DNA of 64,000 bases from Kingdonia uniflora (lineage: Eukaryota > Streptophyta > Magnoliopsida > Ranunculales > Circaeasteraceae): contig JACGCM010002205.1 in NCBI GenBank assembly GCA_014058105.1, forward strand, positions 5,022,001-5,086,000. Reading direction: 5' to 3'. Of the stretch, positions 1 through 11,521 are shown in pieces (positions within the stretch are counted from its first letter, which is position 1; every line of letters begins with the position of its first letter). The notes beneath the pieces were generated by a model. That model worked only from the letters and a program-made list of their open reading frames with translations. It had not been told where the DNA came from and ran no database searches. Both the position numbers and the translations under genes were made by a program.

Positions 1-369
1 CCATCCCTAATGTATAAGGGTAGGCAAAAAATATAGTCATATTTCAAAAGGGATCGAGTGCGTTGTACTAATGTCTCTTAGACATGTGTCGTCACTTATC
101 GATCATGCCCAATAAGCAGATAGATCCATAGGCAGGTTGTATGTAGTAGATCAACTATCATACAGAGAATTTAACTACTTCATAAGCAATAAATTTGAAT
201 AATCATAATTTATTATAACAAAATAGATCTCATGTATGTCACGAGCACTTTATTGAAATATAAATGATATGTTCCCAACAAAATCAAAAATACTGGCAAC
301 AAAAAGTAAATCAAGTCTGTCTAGAAAAGAAACTACTAGGTGTTATCTCTATGTAACATCGCATGTCTA

Positions 370-1310
370 CTAAGATATCATTACGGATGACTCTGAATGT
401 TGATTCATGTTGGCACGAGTGTCGCCACAGAAGTCTGACCCAGCTAACTTTGTAGTGATAGAAGTGATGTTAGTGGTGATGTGGTTAGCCTGGACTTTAA
501 CTCTAGGCACCCATGGTGTCTTGCAGTCGCGAAACCAGTGTCCAGCTGCCCCACATCTCAAACAAGGAGATTCAAAATCTGACTTATTGATCTTCTTTGG
601 TGTTTATGGTGTACCAACCTTTCTGTATCCTTGGTATCCTCCCCCGCCCCTTCCATATCTTCATCCCCGACGTACAGAGTTATTTCCCTGAAATTGAACA
701 TTGTTTGACGAAGGCAACGATGCACTCCCAAAAGGCCACATAACATGATTCTTCATCATAAGATCATTATTCTTCTCAGAGAGGAGCAATGCTTGAATTA
801 AGATTGCATGAGTCTTCAAGTTCTCTTGCCGATATTACCTCTGAATCGCAATATTACTAGTATGGAAGGTTGATAGTCTTTTCTATCATTTCAGTATCAG
901 TGACTTTCTTCTCACACAGTTTAAGTGTAGAAGTGATTTTATGGACTGCTGAGTTGAAATCAGCGACCGTCCTAAAATCTTGGAACCTAAGGGTGTTCCA
1001 TTGGTACATCGCTTTTGGGAGCATAATGGTCTTTTGATGACCATAATGCCCCTGCAAACTTGCCCATAAGTCAGCTATCTCAACCTTGTTGAGGTATTCA
1101 ATCTTGAGGTCATCTTGAATATGATAATGGAGGATAAACAAAGCCCTTTCTTTGTCTATGGGATCTTCCTTGTTGCCAATGACGATGGTCTTCTGCAGAC
1201 CAAGTGACTTCAAGAATAAGTTAATATCAATGCACCAAGTAAGAGAATTGGCTCCAGTGAGCAACAATGATGGAAATTTAATATTTTTGAGTGTCGCAGA
1301 CATCTGTAAT
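370..1310 (-). pseudogene. Copia A gag (UBN2-type Gag plus CCHC knuckle)
   Basis: Encodes the copia nucleocapsid polyprotein, which packages element RNA into cytoplasmic virus-like particles. The first long frame (1310 to 857) starts at MSATLKNIKF and contains LLLTGANSLTW, then the conserved LWASLQGHYG and MYQWNTLRF blocks typical of plant copia Gag. After a frame break, 610 to 370 carries an intact CCHC knuckle, CLRCGAAGHWFRDC (C-x2-C-x4-H-x4-C). The upstream ORF extends to 1363, but the methionine at about 1303 fits the alignment with element B. The middle (about 560-860) is frameshifted, so this is a pseudogene. Paralogue: gag of element B at 13,534. Confidence 0.85.
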
Positions 1311-1379
1311 GCAAGATATAGATTATAATAAGAGACAATTCTTAATAAATATATCAATTGCATTAAAGACAGATAATAA

Positions 1380-2922
1380 AGATAAATAAATGATTCTTAA
1401 TCATCTTATAGTTGAACCCTGTTCATATTCTAAAACTCATGAAATTCTTTTATAATAATTAAATCTCAAATTTTATCCTGTAAAAATGATGATTTTAATC
1501 TTAGGTGTGCGTTTTAATAGAATCTTTGCCAAGATTACTATTCAAAACCACCAGATGTGTGTGTTCCTTATGAAATCCTTTTGAAGTACATGATCTCCAA
1601 TAATTACTAAAATCAATTCATAGTATTCAAGTAAATGATTCCTAATCATTACTTATAGATGAACCGTGTTCATATCCTAATAAACGTTAAATCCAAAATT
1701 TACCCCGTAAAATGGTGATCTTAATCTTAAAGTGCGGTTGAATAGAGTCTTAGCCAAGATAGCTATTCAAAACCACTAAATGTCTATTTTTCTTATTCTG
1801 AGAACTAGGGTATTCTAAGCCCTCAAGTTCTATAAAAGGTATGTATATTCTAGCCAAATGACCCAATTTGCTACGAATATGAGGGGTATTAGATATTTAG
1901 CTGACAAATGGTTCTATCCCGAAGTCAGATGGGTTTACAAAATAAGTTAATCATGCCTGTCTTTGAACTAATATTCTAGGGTACTATAGGTTGCTATTAA
2001 TGCTTATATACATCTAAATGTTATTATGTAATATCTAATTGCACCTAGATACAAAAAATTGGTTCCTCAGACACCAAGGTTTTAGAAATAAGACTAAGTC
2101 AATTCCCAATTGAGCTCTAGTTATTTGTCCTTGACAATTAATTATGATTTAGATATGATTCACAGTCGTATGCTAAATTAGTCTTGGTTTCGTATTATCT
2201 GTGATCCACATGCACAGGGTGCACATGTGCCACACACATATGCCACACACACACACGTATCTACTACGCCACTACTCCGGTAATGGCATGGGATATTTCG
2301 GTGACCATCCGACAAAAATTCTGGCAAGATTCTAACGTCCGACCGGCGGCCGGTCTCTGGTGACCGTCTGGTGATTGTACGTGCCACACGTGCCATGCCA
2401 TGCCATGTCAGCGTGCCACGTGCCCTCGATACGTGTCACAACTGACATCATAGTGGATAAGGGTGACGTCATAAAGGATAAATAAAGAATAATTTTTTTT
2501 GTTGACGTCATTAACCAAAAAATGCCATTTTTGGCCATGAAACTGCTTAGTTTTAACAAGCTATTCCCGGCGATTGAGATATCTCCCAGAGACGTGTCAT
2601 ATATCGTTGGAAAGCTCTCGGAGTAGGCTATCCAACCGAAGTAGTATCACCTCCATACGATCTCCACAGAGAAATATATACACGTTTGAAAACAGCCCTT
2701 TATCAAGGGTAAAAAAATATTAAAAACCCTAATTTTTAATCTGAAAAAATAGGGAAAAATAGGTTTTCAAAATATGTTGATCTATCATATAGTATAAATC
2801 TGAATTTAGGTATACAAAAATTTGTAAAATAACTCTTCTCTTGATCACTCGGTTTCTGTGAAATCTCTTATTAGAAGAAAATATCTACTCTCATCGTTCC
2901 TGGAACGTGTGTGTTGATAACG
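1380..2922 (-). other. Copia A untranslated leader
   Basis: Non-coding sequence between the element A PBS and gag. The part at about 1,960-2,110 matches the element B leader at 13,155-13,330, which confirms the family relationship. The interval 2,210-2,450 is dense in CACACA, CACGTG and ACGTG motifs, a composition shared with the leader of B. No credible ORF is present; the small ORFs here are low-complexity. Confidence 0.6.
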
Positions 2923-3179
2923 TGTTTAGATATGATGAATCTAGAGTAATATAACACTATGGCATGAAAAAAAGAGAAAGGGATAAAGAGATATATTGAT
3001 TATCATAGTTGTGTTCTCTGTACATAGTATAGTGATATATATAGACAACCCAAAAAGATTCCCTATTCTACTCTAACTCTCATCATAACCCTATTGGGCC
3101 TATGGGTTTGTTAGGAGTCCGTATAGGACACCCCAACCCTGTTGGGTTCCTAGCTTGGGCTTGGACCAAACTCCTAACA
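2923..3179 (-). repeat. 5' LTR of copia A (257 bp)
   Basis: On the minus strand it begins TGTTAGGAGTTTGGTCC and ends ATATCTAAACA, followed at once by the PBS-like CGTTATCAACAC. Its length (257 bp) and start resemble the 3' LTR of B (261 bp, TATTTGGAGTTGGGTCC). Both contain ACTCCTAACAA. The other LTR of A is outside the window. Confidence 0.65.
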
Positions 3180-3213
3180 AAGAGTACTTTTGAGGAGTTT
3201 CAGCCCCACTTTG

Positions 3214-3523
3214 ATATTGTGGATATAACAGACTCCCTACAAAAAGTAACCACGTCACAAAATTAACTACTTAAACCACTTCAAATTAGTTATGTATAAA
3301 AATAAGAGGCAAAAAATAACTTTTTTTTTACTTTTCACATCTAAAGGAACTTTATAAGTAATATAAGAGTCCTACGTAGTTGACCAAATATTTTATTTTG
3401 ACTCCCCATACTTGAGGAGAGAGAAAAAAATAGGGATAGGAAGCTTCATATGGAGCCTATAAAAGCCATTTTATTACTTTTTGCCTCCCTAAAATAAGTT
3501 TAGGGAGGCTGCTGTGGATGTTC
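3214..3523. mobile_element. Tourist/Harbinger-like MITE in the 5' LTR of copia B
   Basis: Short non-coding insertion, about 310 bp. The left end reads ACAGACTCCCTAC and the right end, reverse-complemented, reads CAGCAGCCTCCCTA. Together they give degenerate terminal inverted repeats of the 'catccacagcagcctccc' type seen in plant Harbinger-derived MITEs. It interrupts the LTR of B: the 3' LTR of B matches again only from 3,524. There is no ORF. A short TWA-type target duplication is expected but cannot be assigned with certainty. Confidence 0.45.
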
Positions 3524-3666
3524 TTATATACTTGTAGGGTACCTTATTGTAAGCTACAACAACCTCAGGTTTACTATCTATGAAATCAAACTCCCTCTTT
3601 CTCTCATATACCTAGTGTTGATCTATTGTATGTGATTGATTAAGTAGATTAGCTTGGTATTCATCA
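3524..3666 (+). repeat. 3' portion of the 5' LTR of copia B
   Basis: Matches the 3' LTR at 18,662-18,806. Both contain ACAACCTCAGG, TTTACTATCTATGAAATCAA and the ending GTAGATTAG[C/T]TTGGTAT. The segment ends with CA at 3,666 and is followed by TGTTATCAACATCG, a PBS-like sequence similar to that of element A. Confidence 0.75.
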
Positions 3667-4915
3667 TGTTATCAACATCGAGAATCTCAGCTAGTGGATC
3701 AAAGAAGAAAAAGTTTTCCAAATAAACATTGTTTGGAATTTTTTGCGTTCCGGAGAGGTATTATTTTCTCAAATTCGCTTTTTAGGTATTAATTACATGA
3801 TCTTATGTATATGATACATAGGCCTAACTATAAGCATTAATGCTGTATTTTTTTTACGAATAAAAACTTATTTTTGGCATTTTTTTGACCCTCGTGAATG
3901 GTTGTTTTCAAATCAAAATAGGGACCGTTTTACCGATTATTTTGAGGTGTTCGTCTATTCGTTGCGAAGTCTACTCTATGACGATCACGGTGGTATATTG
4001 CACTCCGTCGGGAGATGTCCCTGTTAACGGGAAATTGGCGTTGAACATAGACAGTTCACGGTCAAAAATCACATTTTGACGACGGATTAGGTCATGATGA
4101 TGTCATCACACCTTTAAGGTTTTTAAAAAAAATTATATATGCTAACGTCATCTAGGGTTTGAGACCAGATCCAAATCCAATTTTGGAAAATCATACCTAA
4201 TCAAATAAAAAATGGACCATATTAGATTTAGTAATGTGGTAGGGTAGTGGGACCCACAATGTTGACGTGACAGTGCTCACTATCGACACGTGGCATGTGG
4301 GACCCACCCAGGGTGATGTGGCAGGGCCCATGTGGGACCATACGTACTTATATGACAAGAACACGTGGTATGTACTGTAGATCCCACATGTGTTTACGTG
4401 AAAGGTGGACCTCACATGCTTACTTGGCAGGGCCACGCGGCAGGTGGGCCCCACATGCTTACATGTTGGTGACACATGGACCCCACATGCTGATTCGTGG
4501 CATCATTGTAATAGTGACACGTTGTAGCATTATGGCAGTGGTATATGACATTACTATGGTAGTGGCGTGTAGCATACTGTAGCAGTGACACGTGCCGACA
4601 CTGTAGCAGGACACGTACACTGTAGCAGGACACGTTTCAGACCAGGTCAGACCGGTCCAACTCAATCCAGGCCATGACCCAAACCAAGTCAAAATGGTTT
4701 AGGCACTAAAATTGGCGTTTGGAGCCTAATTTTTGGTCAAATTTAGTCAAAAAGAATTTGATAAATTCCTATTGGCTAGACCTACCCCTGGGGGGGGCCA
4801 TTTTTAAAATTTTGTTTTCTTAATTTCTTAAGAACGCGTACCTTATATAGGAAATATGACTAACTTATATAAATATAAGAATAAAGATTAATACCTAATC
4901 AAGTATCTTACGATA
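3667..4915 (+). other. Copia B leader, first half, with an ACGTG-rich repetitive zone
   Basis: Untranslated leader from the PBS to the hAT insertion; it resumes at 13,155. At about 4,230-4,640 it holds degenerate short repeats built on GACACGTGGCA, GTGGGACCC(CA)CATG and ACTGTAGCAGGACACGT, giving a cluster of G-box/ABRE-like ACGTG cores. ORFs predicted on both strands in this zone are repeat artefacts. Confidence 0.6.
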
Positions 4916-4980
4916 GCTTAGAGTAGGGCTGTACACGGTTCAGTTTAGGCCAGTTTTGGTGATCCGTGTATAGCTTAGAG
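4916..4980. repeat. hAT end stub and duplicated target sites
   Basis: GCTTAGAG occurs at 4,916-4,923 and 4,973-4,980, and again at 13,147-13,154 beyond the large insertion. Between the first two copies lies a 49-bp piece starting TAGGGCTGTACACGG, nearly the same as the left end of the hAT element (TAGGGTTGTACACGG). Its second half, TTTTGGTGATCCGTGTA, is the reverse complement of bases just inside the left end of that element. The result looks like an aberrant transposition or repair scar. Confidence 0.7.
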
Positions 4981-5868
4981 TAGGGTTGTACACGGATCAC
5001 CAAAACCGAAACCGAACCGATCATAGAAAAAAATTGATTGAGACCGAACTGAAAAATTCGATTCGGTTTCGATTTATTTCATTGGTTTGTTTTCTTCTTT
5101 ATTGGTAAGACCAATCTAGAATTATGAGAATCCTTCATTAGAGAAGAGGTAAAATTACTTGAAAAATCTCATTCAACAACTATAACTAGTATACCTGGTA
5201 CTGGTGGGACCGACCGCAAGTTTCTTTGATTACTATCTTTTTTTCAACACATCCATCCACACTATCTCAAACAATAAGGAATGAAAAGTCACTAGGACAA
5301 AACGAGTAAAAAACGACGGGGTAGGTCAGTCGTTATTTGGCTAAAGTGACTTCTATTTTAGTCAAAAAAAGCGTCGTTCTTTTTGCAGTAGTTTTATGTT
5401 TTCGACTTGAAATGTGTCGTAATATTACGACTGCAAACCACATCGTAATATCTGTCATTTTTAGTTAAAATTGCGACACATTTATGAGTCATTTTATGCC
5501 TCGCAAAAAAAATACACAAGTATCAGTCGTTATTTTCATCGTATTTGTTCCATTTTCTGATTTATTTATCCGTTGTTTTATGCGTCACAATTTTACGACA
5601 CCAAAATCGCCTAATTTTTCGTAATTCTAAAAAAATTTGACATACAAACTAGTCGTGTTATTTATCACGTAAAAACATTGACGTATTAGATACAATTATT
5701 GACGATGATTTTAGTCGCTTCTCGCAATTATAATTTCAAAATTTTATTAAATAATATTAGTTTACTTAAAGAATCTTTTCTATACTTTTACAATTAGAAC
5801 TAGATGGATTTGAACCATCATTGTCTCAAGTTAATAAGAGCTCTTGCCATTTAAAGCATATAGTTCTA

Positions 5869-6066
5869 TCAATAAAGATGCATAAAAAGACAATGTAAAG
5901 CAATAGACACAGACTGGCCAATTAAAGTAACCCATGGGATATCTGATGTATTGCGCAGACCTTGGTTTAACAGTAGAGCCTGAACTGCGGCAATGATCTT
6001 CTGGTATGAAGCTACCTTGTCTATTTTACTAATCACACTAACTGTTTTGGTACCTGCAACTACCAA
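5869..6066 (-). pseudogene. DRP2: Dynamin-related protein 2 (DRP2) GTPase exon fragment
   Basis: A single exon of a plant dynamin-2-type GTPase, which acts in endocytic and trans-Golgi vesicle scission. The frame reads ...[24 protein letters not shown] and [15 protein letters not shown]. These match the GTPase domain region of DRP2A/DRP2B after the NKxD-like position. A splice-acceptor-like TTGCAG lies immediately 5' of the homology. Only this exon is seen; the rest of the GTPase domain, PH, GED and proline-rich parts are absent. It lies downstream of the TRS120 fragment on the same strand, whose last exon ends at a GTAAGG donor, so a chimeric spliced transcript is conceivable. Confidence 0.75.
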
Positions 6067-6446
6067 ATAGATGATAAATTGTTTACTAAAACATGGATAG
6101 GCAGCAAAGATAATAAATAATTTTGAAAATCCCTAAGGTCATTGATTTGCTAAAATGATATGTTCCGCAGAGAGAGAAGACCTTGGATTAAGACGCCAAA
6201 AAAAAATAAAAAAAAATGAGAATGGTCCATATGAAGCCAATAAAGCATCAACCAGAACAATCATATAAAAAAATACTAACTCTAACAGAAACCAATAAGC
6301 AGTAAATAAAAACCTTGCCAGTTTTTAGATAGTAAGATGAGAAAGAGGTTTTATGGAAAATAAGAGACGAGTATGGTCTGTATTAAGTCAATAAAGTATA
6401 AACCAAAACAATCATCTAAAAATGCATTAATTCCAACAGAAACCAC

Positions 6447-9400
6447 TCAGCAGTGAATAAGAACCTTACCAGACCAAAAGACGGTCACTTTGTTCCCTTC
6501 GATGCAATTTTCTCCAGCAACATCTCTGCAAGTAATACTAAGGTTTACAGTGATCATTTCTTGGGTATTGTTGAGAACAAGAACTTCCATTGGAGTCATT
6601 TCGTATGCAAATATAGATCCTTTTGAACTAGGCAAATTATCGTCAGTATTAGAATCTTTTGAAGAATCAATCGTAGCAAGCTTAAAGCCAAATGTTAATG
6701 GGTCTAGTAATAATATGTCCATCATAGATGTCTGCAAAGCTGCATGAATTGCATCTTTTATATTCAGTTCACCAGAACTATTCCGCCCCGATTGCCATCT
6801 TACCTTTATTCTAGATATCAAGCTCTTGATATAAGCATTTAGTTCGGCTTTCATATTCTTTTCTGAAAAGCTTGAAATTATATTGGTTGAAACCTCACTT
6901 GTTTGAGAATCCTTCAATAAAAATGATCTATCAAGAATGGGTAGTTTAAAGTTCCCCAACGGTATCAATACTTTTGCAGAGAAATCTCTATCGGTTCTAG
7001 TTTTGGGATACCTAAAGTCTGCAACGTTACGGTTTATAAACGTGGTATCTTTATTCCTGGGACTTTCTATTTGTACAAAAACACTAATCTCGAATACAAC
7101 ATCAGTTGGATTAGATAACTCAAGTTTGAGAAGGCGAAGACCGTAACTTCCTCTATATGGATCAATTTTTACCAAGCAATCCGGCCTACTTGCAGAAGTA
7201 GCAATTTCTTCTATGTTACCACTCTCTGAAAATTTGGTTTTAGGAAGGGTTTCGCTAACATGCGCAAGAATTTCCATTGAGAGGAGACGAGCTTTTATAA
7301 AAGACAAGCCCTGCAAAACACAAACTTGTAATGGAACAACTAGACATCTGTCGGGTGGCATGGAAGGCCCATTTGATGAGGATTGTTCGGGTTGTGTCAC
7401 AGGCCTTGATAAACAAAACATAAAAGAACATTATAATAAAATAGCTTATACCAAGTTTTCATGGTACTAATTAATGCAATTTATCAGAGAAAAAATAAAA
7501 TGAACTGGAAGGTTAGAAGAGAAGACAAAGCGAAACTCATTAGCTGGGTGATTACCAACTCGGCATGTGTGTTGCATACTGCTACAAATATGCTGGGACA
7601 AATTTTTAGACCACCTCAAAGTTTACACGTAGAAGTTTGAATTTCTCCTATTCAATGGGAGATGACTATGGTCTTTTGGATATAATAATTCATGAGGAAG
7701 TAAATATCCCAAGTTTTTAGAATGTTTTGTGTATACTGTATTTTGAAGGAAACTGTATGGACCATTTCTCCAACCACTAAAATTAGAAGAAGAAAAAGAC
7801 TGAAACTAAATTAATTTTATATGGTTATGGTTATGGTTATCAGTCAAACCTGAATAATGGATAACCAACATGGGGCTGCTTCCCTCCTTGGGTGGTGCCC
7901 TTGCCATACTTCCAAAACTGCTCTTTCCAGTCGTACTATCAGGATCTGCACAAGCAAGCTGCCAAGCTTTATAGTCACTGGTAATGTCACTTCAGCACCC
8001 GATTTCAAAGAAAGAGAAGACTTTAAAGTATCGCAATTGAAATAACAGAATCTTGATTTTTGCCTAACAGTGAAAGATGCGCTTGTTCAACTGGGACAGA
8101 TCCAGTATTTGCCAAACTTATCCAGATATTGCGAATTTCACCTTCATACAAAATAATATCACCATCACCTCCAACCATGTGACACACTAACAAAGGCAAA
8201 GAGGGCACCACATAAATATTCGGTACTAATACATTTCTCAGCTTGGGGGACCCACAACAACGAAAAGGATAAGAAAGGACAAGTCCTTGTGCGACTCTGA
8301 GTAGTAAATTATCAACGTCTTTGAAAAAGTGCCTAGTAATAACTCTAAAACAGTGAAATATGCACCCAAAAATGTTCACTTGACCTACTGAAGTTGGAAG
8401 TCCTAATAATGTAATCACCTTTGCTGATTTCGGTACAAGAGTAACACGCATGGAGAAAGCACCGAAATTTCCTGAATGGATTGATAGATATATAATGTCG
8501 ACAACCAAGTTGAACCCACAGGGATTTGCTAATTCAACTAGCACCTGGACAGGTTCCCCAATAATCCAAATGAGATCCTGCTTGTTATCATTCGGCTCTC
8601 ATTTGCTAAAAGGTGTATAAATGAAAGGTCCAGAAGGAGCAGAGCCCACCCACCATTCTTCTCTTCCCGGACTGCGCTATATAATATCCATTTGAGAAGG
8701 ATGAAGAAGAAAAGAATGGAGCCTGAAAGTTTTGAAAGAAGAAACATATAGGTCTTTATATTACAGCTCATAGGTCTTTATTTACAGGTACAATGGCATA
8801 GGAGCCTACATATACCAAGAAAATCAATATGATTACAAAGGAGCCTTCAGTTATACACACAAAGGAGCCTACGTTTTCTGAGAAAATATCATATAAAAAG
8901 AATTAGTACTTGTTAACTTCCTTAGCAAACGTAGGTGCCTATAGTGGGCAGGTCGTCAACGTGTGAAATAAAATAGCTTGTTGTCTTAGCCATTTCGTTC
9001 CTTTCTATAAAAACCATGGACCACCACAAGAAAGACTGTCCCAAGAGGCTATATTGCAATTGAGACGCTCAAAGTAGCAACCAAGGTACCCACACACAAC
9101 CAATGAGAAGCATGTTGTCACTAACCCAATACCAAACTTATCAAAGGAAGATGTTTCATTCTTGAAAAATCCAATTGCAGATACATCCAATGTTTTATAT
9201 CAGGAATTAAGGACTAAAACCTCCCAAAAACGCTGCATCGCTGAAGGTATTTTATTTTATTTTATTTTGTTGTTGCAATCAAAAGTATTAAAATACCTTA
9301 TGAAAGGTAGAGCAGGATCGGCACAGCGTGTTCCTGATGGAAGCCTCTATGCTAAATTTGAAAGTGCACTTGCAAGGCCACTTTGTCCAGCAGGGGTGAT

Positions 9401-10478
9401 GAGAGGGTGATAAGATTGTAGTAGATGGGCTACTGCACTCCATGCAGCAAGAGGATCTCCTGCACGAACAGAAGACAACAATATCTCCCTTAGCGTAACC
9501 ATTTGTAGAGTGCTTCACTGGAATTCAAATAATGCAACTACTGAGTTTAGGTGCACTTTTCCAATGTCAGCCGAACTAGATCCCATTTCCTTCTACAAAG
9601 AGAAAAAAAATTAAGAATCCACAAGTAAATAAGCAAACATGTTCATTTTAAACAACCACCAAGTCCGAGTTACCATTTAGGGGAAAGAAAAGAAAATGTT
9701 ACACATGTAATTTCAATAGAAATGTGTAGATATCTTGAATAACCGAGTTTTGGGGAAGTCTTCTTGCAAAAAAAAAATTCTGCAACCAAATGTATAAGAA
9801 TCCACACTAACATCTTCTATCAACAGTAATATTCTTCTATAGATTTCACACTAGTAATAACAGATTTATTTTTTCTCCAGGATTAGTTTGAGTTAATAGC
9901 AGCTCTGCTTAAAATTTTGAGGATCTTCTTGGGGACGAATATCCTCGTCCGACCTCTAGATATTTTTACGTTAAGATGAATTATGAAATAGAGCCCAAGT
10001 TGTTCACTCCATACATAGTAAAACTCACATTGGAGAGAGACTTTGTGGACAAGCAATCCTTTTGTTGCAAATATAACTGAACAACTTGCTCTGAAAAGAA
10101 GGCAGCTTTCCACTGGTAACCAAGCGTCCTAAATAAACGGGCTATTTCAACATATAATATTAGCCGGTCACTGGCATCAATCAAGAATTTTTTACCATCT
10201 ACAACAGTCATTAAAAGCTCCACAACCTCCTTAGCCAACTCTCGTCTATCACAAAAATTGTTTGCTTTCAATAACAGAAATTCAAATATCAAAATATAGG
10301 CAAACCTTTCCAGCATCTCAAAAGTAAAAAGTAGAAAAAAACATGGAAATGGAGAGAGTAGAAAGGTGAATAGAGTATAAAAAAGCTTGCATCTCGAGCG
10401 TATAAGGTAATGTAACCCATACCTGTAAAGAAATCTAGCCAATTTCAAGGTAGCTTCAAGTTCAAAGCTCAGGGGCAA
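6447..10478 (-). pseudogene. TRS120: TRS120 (TRAPPC9) C-terminal half, with introns
   Basis: TRS120 is a TRAPP II tethering subunit needed for trans-Golgi trafficking and cell-plate assembly. Exon-like blocks read on the minus strand, N to C: LEATLKLARFL (about 10,478-10,430); RELAKEVVELL to QLYLQQ (10,270-10,075); LREILLSSVRAGDPLAAWS and LPSGTRCADPALPF (9,500-9,290); PSGPFIYTPFSK then GEPVQVLVELANPCGF to GKNQDSVISI (about 8,640-8,040); VVPLQVCVLQGLSF to ITCRDVAGENC (7,421-6,470). The order matches the plant protein. Non-matching gaps look like retained introns; I did not recognise 9,005-9,190. Stops (for example TGA after TPFSK) make it a pseudogene. The N-terminal half and the last exon are missing. 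Confidence 0.85.
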
Positions 10479-10499
10479 AACTCTGCAAGAAAAACAAAT

Positions 10500-11400
10500 A
10501 CTGATTAAAAAACATTTTGAAGAGGTCTAATAAATTGTATATGAAGCAAAAAGAGAAGGCACATAAAGCCAGAGTTACACATTTTTTTTTATTCTACTTA
10601 AACTTTTTTTGCTTTTCCATAAGCATGTGAATTTCCCTTAACAATGATTATTTATACACCAAAGTGACCAAACACAATGTTTGAATCTAATTCTCAAGGT
10701 TTATGTTAGTGTCTCAAAAAGTTTCCAGAGCCCAGACTTCTCTGCTATAATTTTATTTTGCCATTTTGGGCTTCGTCACGGTCATTCTCTACCAGAAAAG
10801 CATTACAAAATGGAGTCTTGATCCTTGCAAATAGTCCAAGGAAAAATGGACATATCACTAAATATATTAGGACCAAAGAACACCATAATCAACCTAATCC
10901 CAACCATAATGCTTCAGAAACTTAGAACCCTTTATCCACATGTGTTCTGCAATTGCAATAAACCCCCAAATTATACCAAAAGAACCCTAAATCACTACCA
11001 AAGGAAACAATTACAAAACCCAAATAAAATACTCACCTTGTTGCTTTAATACCGAGTACAAATTGTATAGATCAATGTGGCGAATCGAACTCAGAGTTAG
11101 TTAGGGCATGAAATCGAACTCACCAAAGCCAATTGGAAGAGAAATTGAATCAGGAAACACCTCACCAAAACCTCCTTAAATCTAATAAAATCATTAGCAA
11201 TGGGGAAGATGATATTGGAGGAGTGGAGGGAAGGATTATGGTTTAGAGACCCATTGTAGATGGAGATTATGAGGGTAAGATTCAGAGGCGGGAAGTTTCA
11301 AATTTGGAGAAAATGAGATGGAATGAGAGGAAGAGAAGCTTGATTTTGGGAAGAAAAAAAAAATGGGGAGAGAAGGGAAAAAAAATAGAGTTAGATGAAA
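10500..11400 (-). other. Unassigned captured DNA upstream of the TRS120 fragment
   Basis: No recognised coding homology. On the minus strand there is a GTGAGT donor-like site near 11,035 and a purine/pyrimidine-biased stretch (11,200-11,390) resembling a plant 5' UTR. It may be the promoter/5' exon piece of another captured gene or a TRS120 intron. The frame on the plus strand at 10,825-11,049 is low-complexity. Confidence 0.3.
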
Positions 11401-11521
11401 GTAGTCCTCAACATTCTATCTGGTTTCTTTGCATGTAAAATGCTATTAATATTCACTTATGATAGCATTTCACAATTACGTTATAGAAAAAACACTTTCA
11501 AATGTCATTTTTCTTGTAGTG

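Larger units (their letters stand above)
1..3179 (-). mobile_element. Ty1/copia element A, 5' part (runs off left edge)
   Basis: Minus-strand copia retrotransposon. Read on the minus strand it has a 5' LTR (3179 down to 2923), a PBS-like stretch starting CGTTATCAACAC, a leader of about 1.6 kb, gag, a zinc knuckle, and then a non-coding spacer leading toward protease at the window edge. The leader, gag and spacer match element B (plus strand, 3.5-18.8 kb) along their length, so A and B belong to the same family. The remainder of pol must lie outside the window. What is seen: gag homology, the zinc knuckle, and LTR ends of the TG...CA type. Inference: the possible 5-bp target duplication at 3180-3184 (aagag) cannot be checked because the other end is missing. 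Confidence 0.85.
5290..11521. mobile_element. CACTA-like element carrying captured genes
   Basis: Left end CACTAGGACAAAACGAGT; right end, reverse-complemented, CACTACAAGAAAAATGACA. Both fit the plant CACTA/EnSpm terminal consensus (CACTACAAGAAAAATG...). The first 450 bp inside the left end contain many inverted GTCGTAAT/ACGAC(T/G)G subterminal motifs, typical binding sites of CACTA TNPD/TNPA proteins. The 3-bp flanks (agt and aat) do not match, so the ends may be decayed or one end may be wrong; another CACTA-type right end lies near 12,552. No transposase is present, so this would be a Pack-CACTA-type carrier. Confidence 0.5.

Noticed and set aside
2178..2559. Cys/His-rich minus ORFs as zinc-finger proteins
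   Set aside because: Caused by CACACA and GCCATGCCATG repeats in the copia A leader.
4197..4692. Several overlapping ORFs on both strands
   Set aside because: Produced by the degenerate ACGTG/GGGACC repeat zone of the copia leader.
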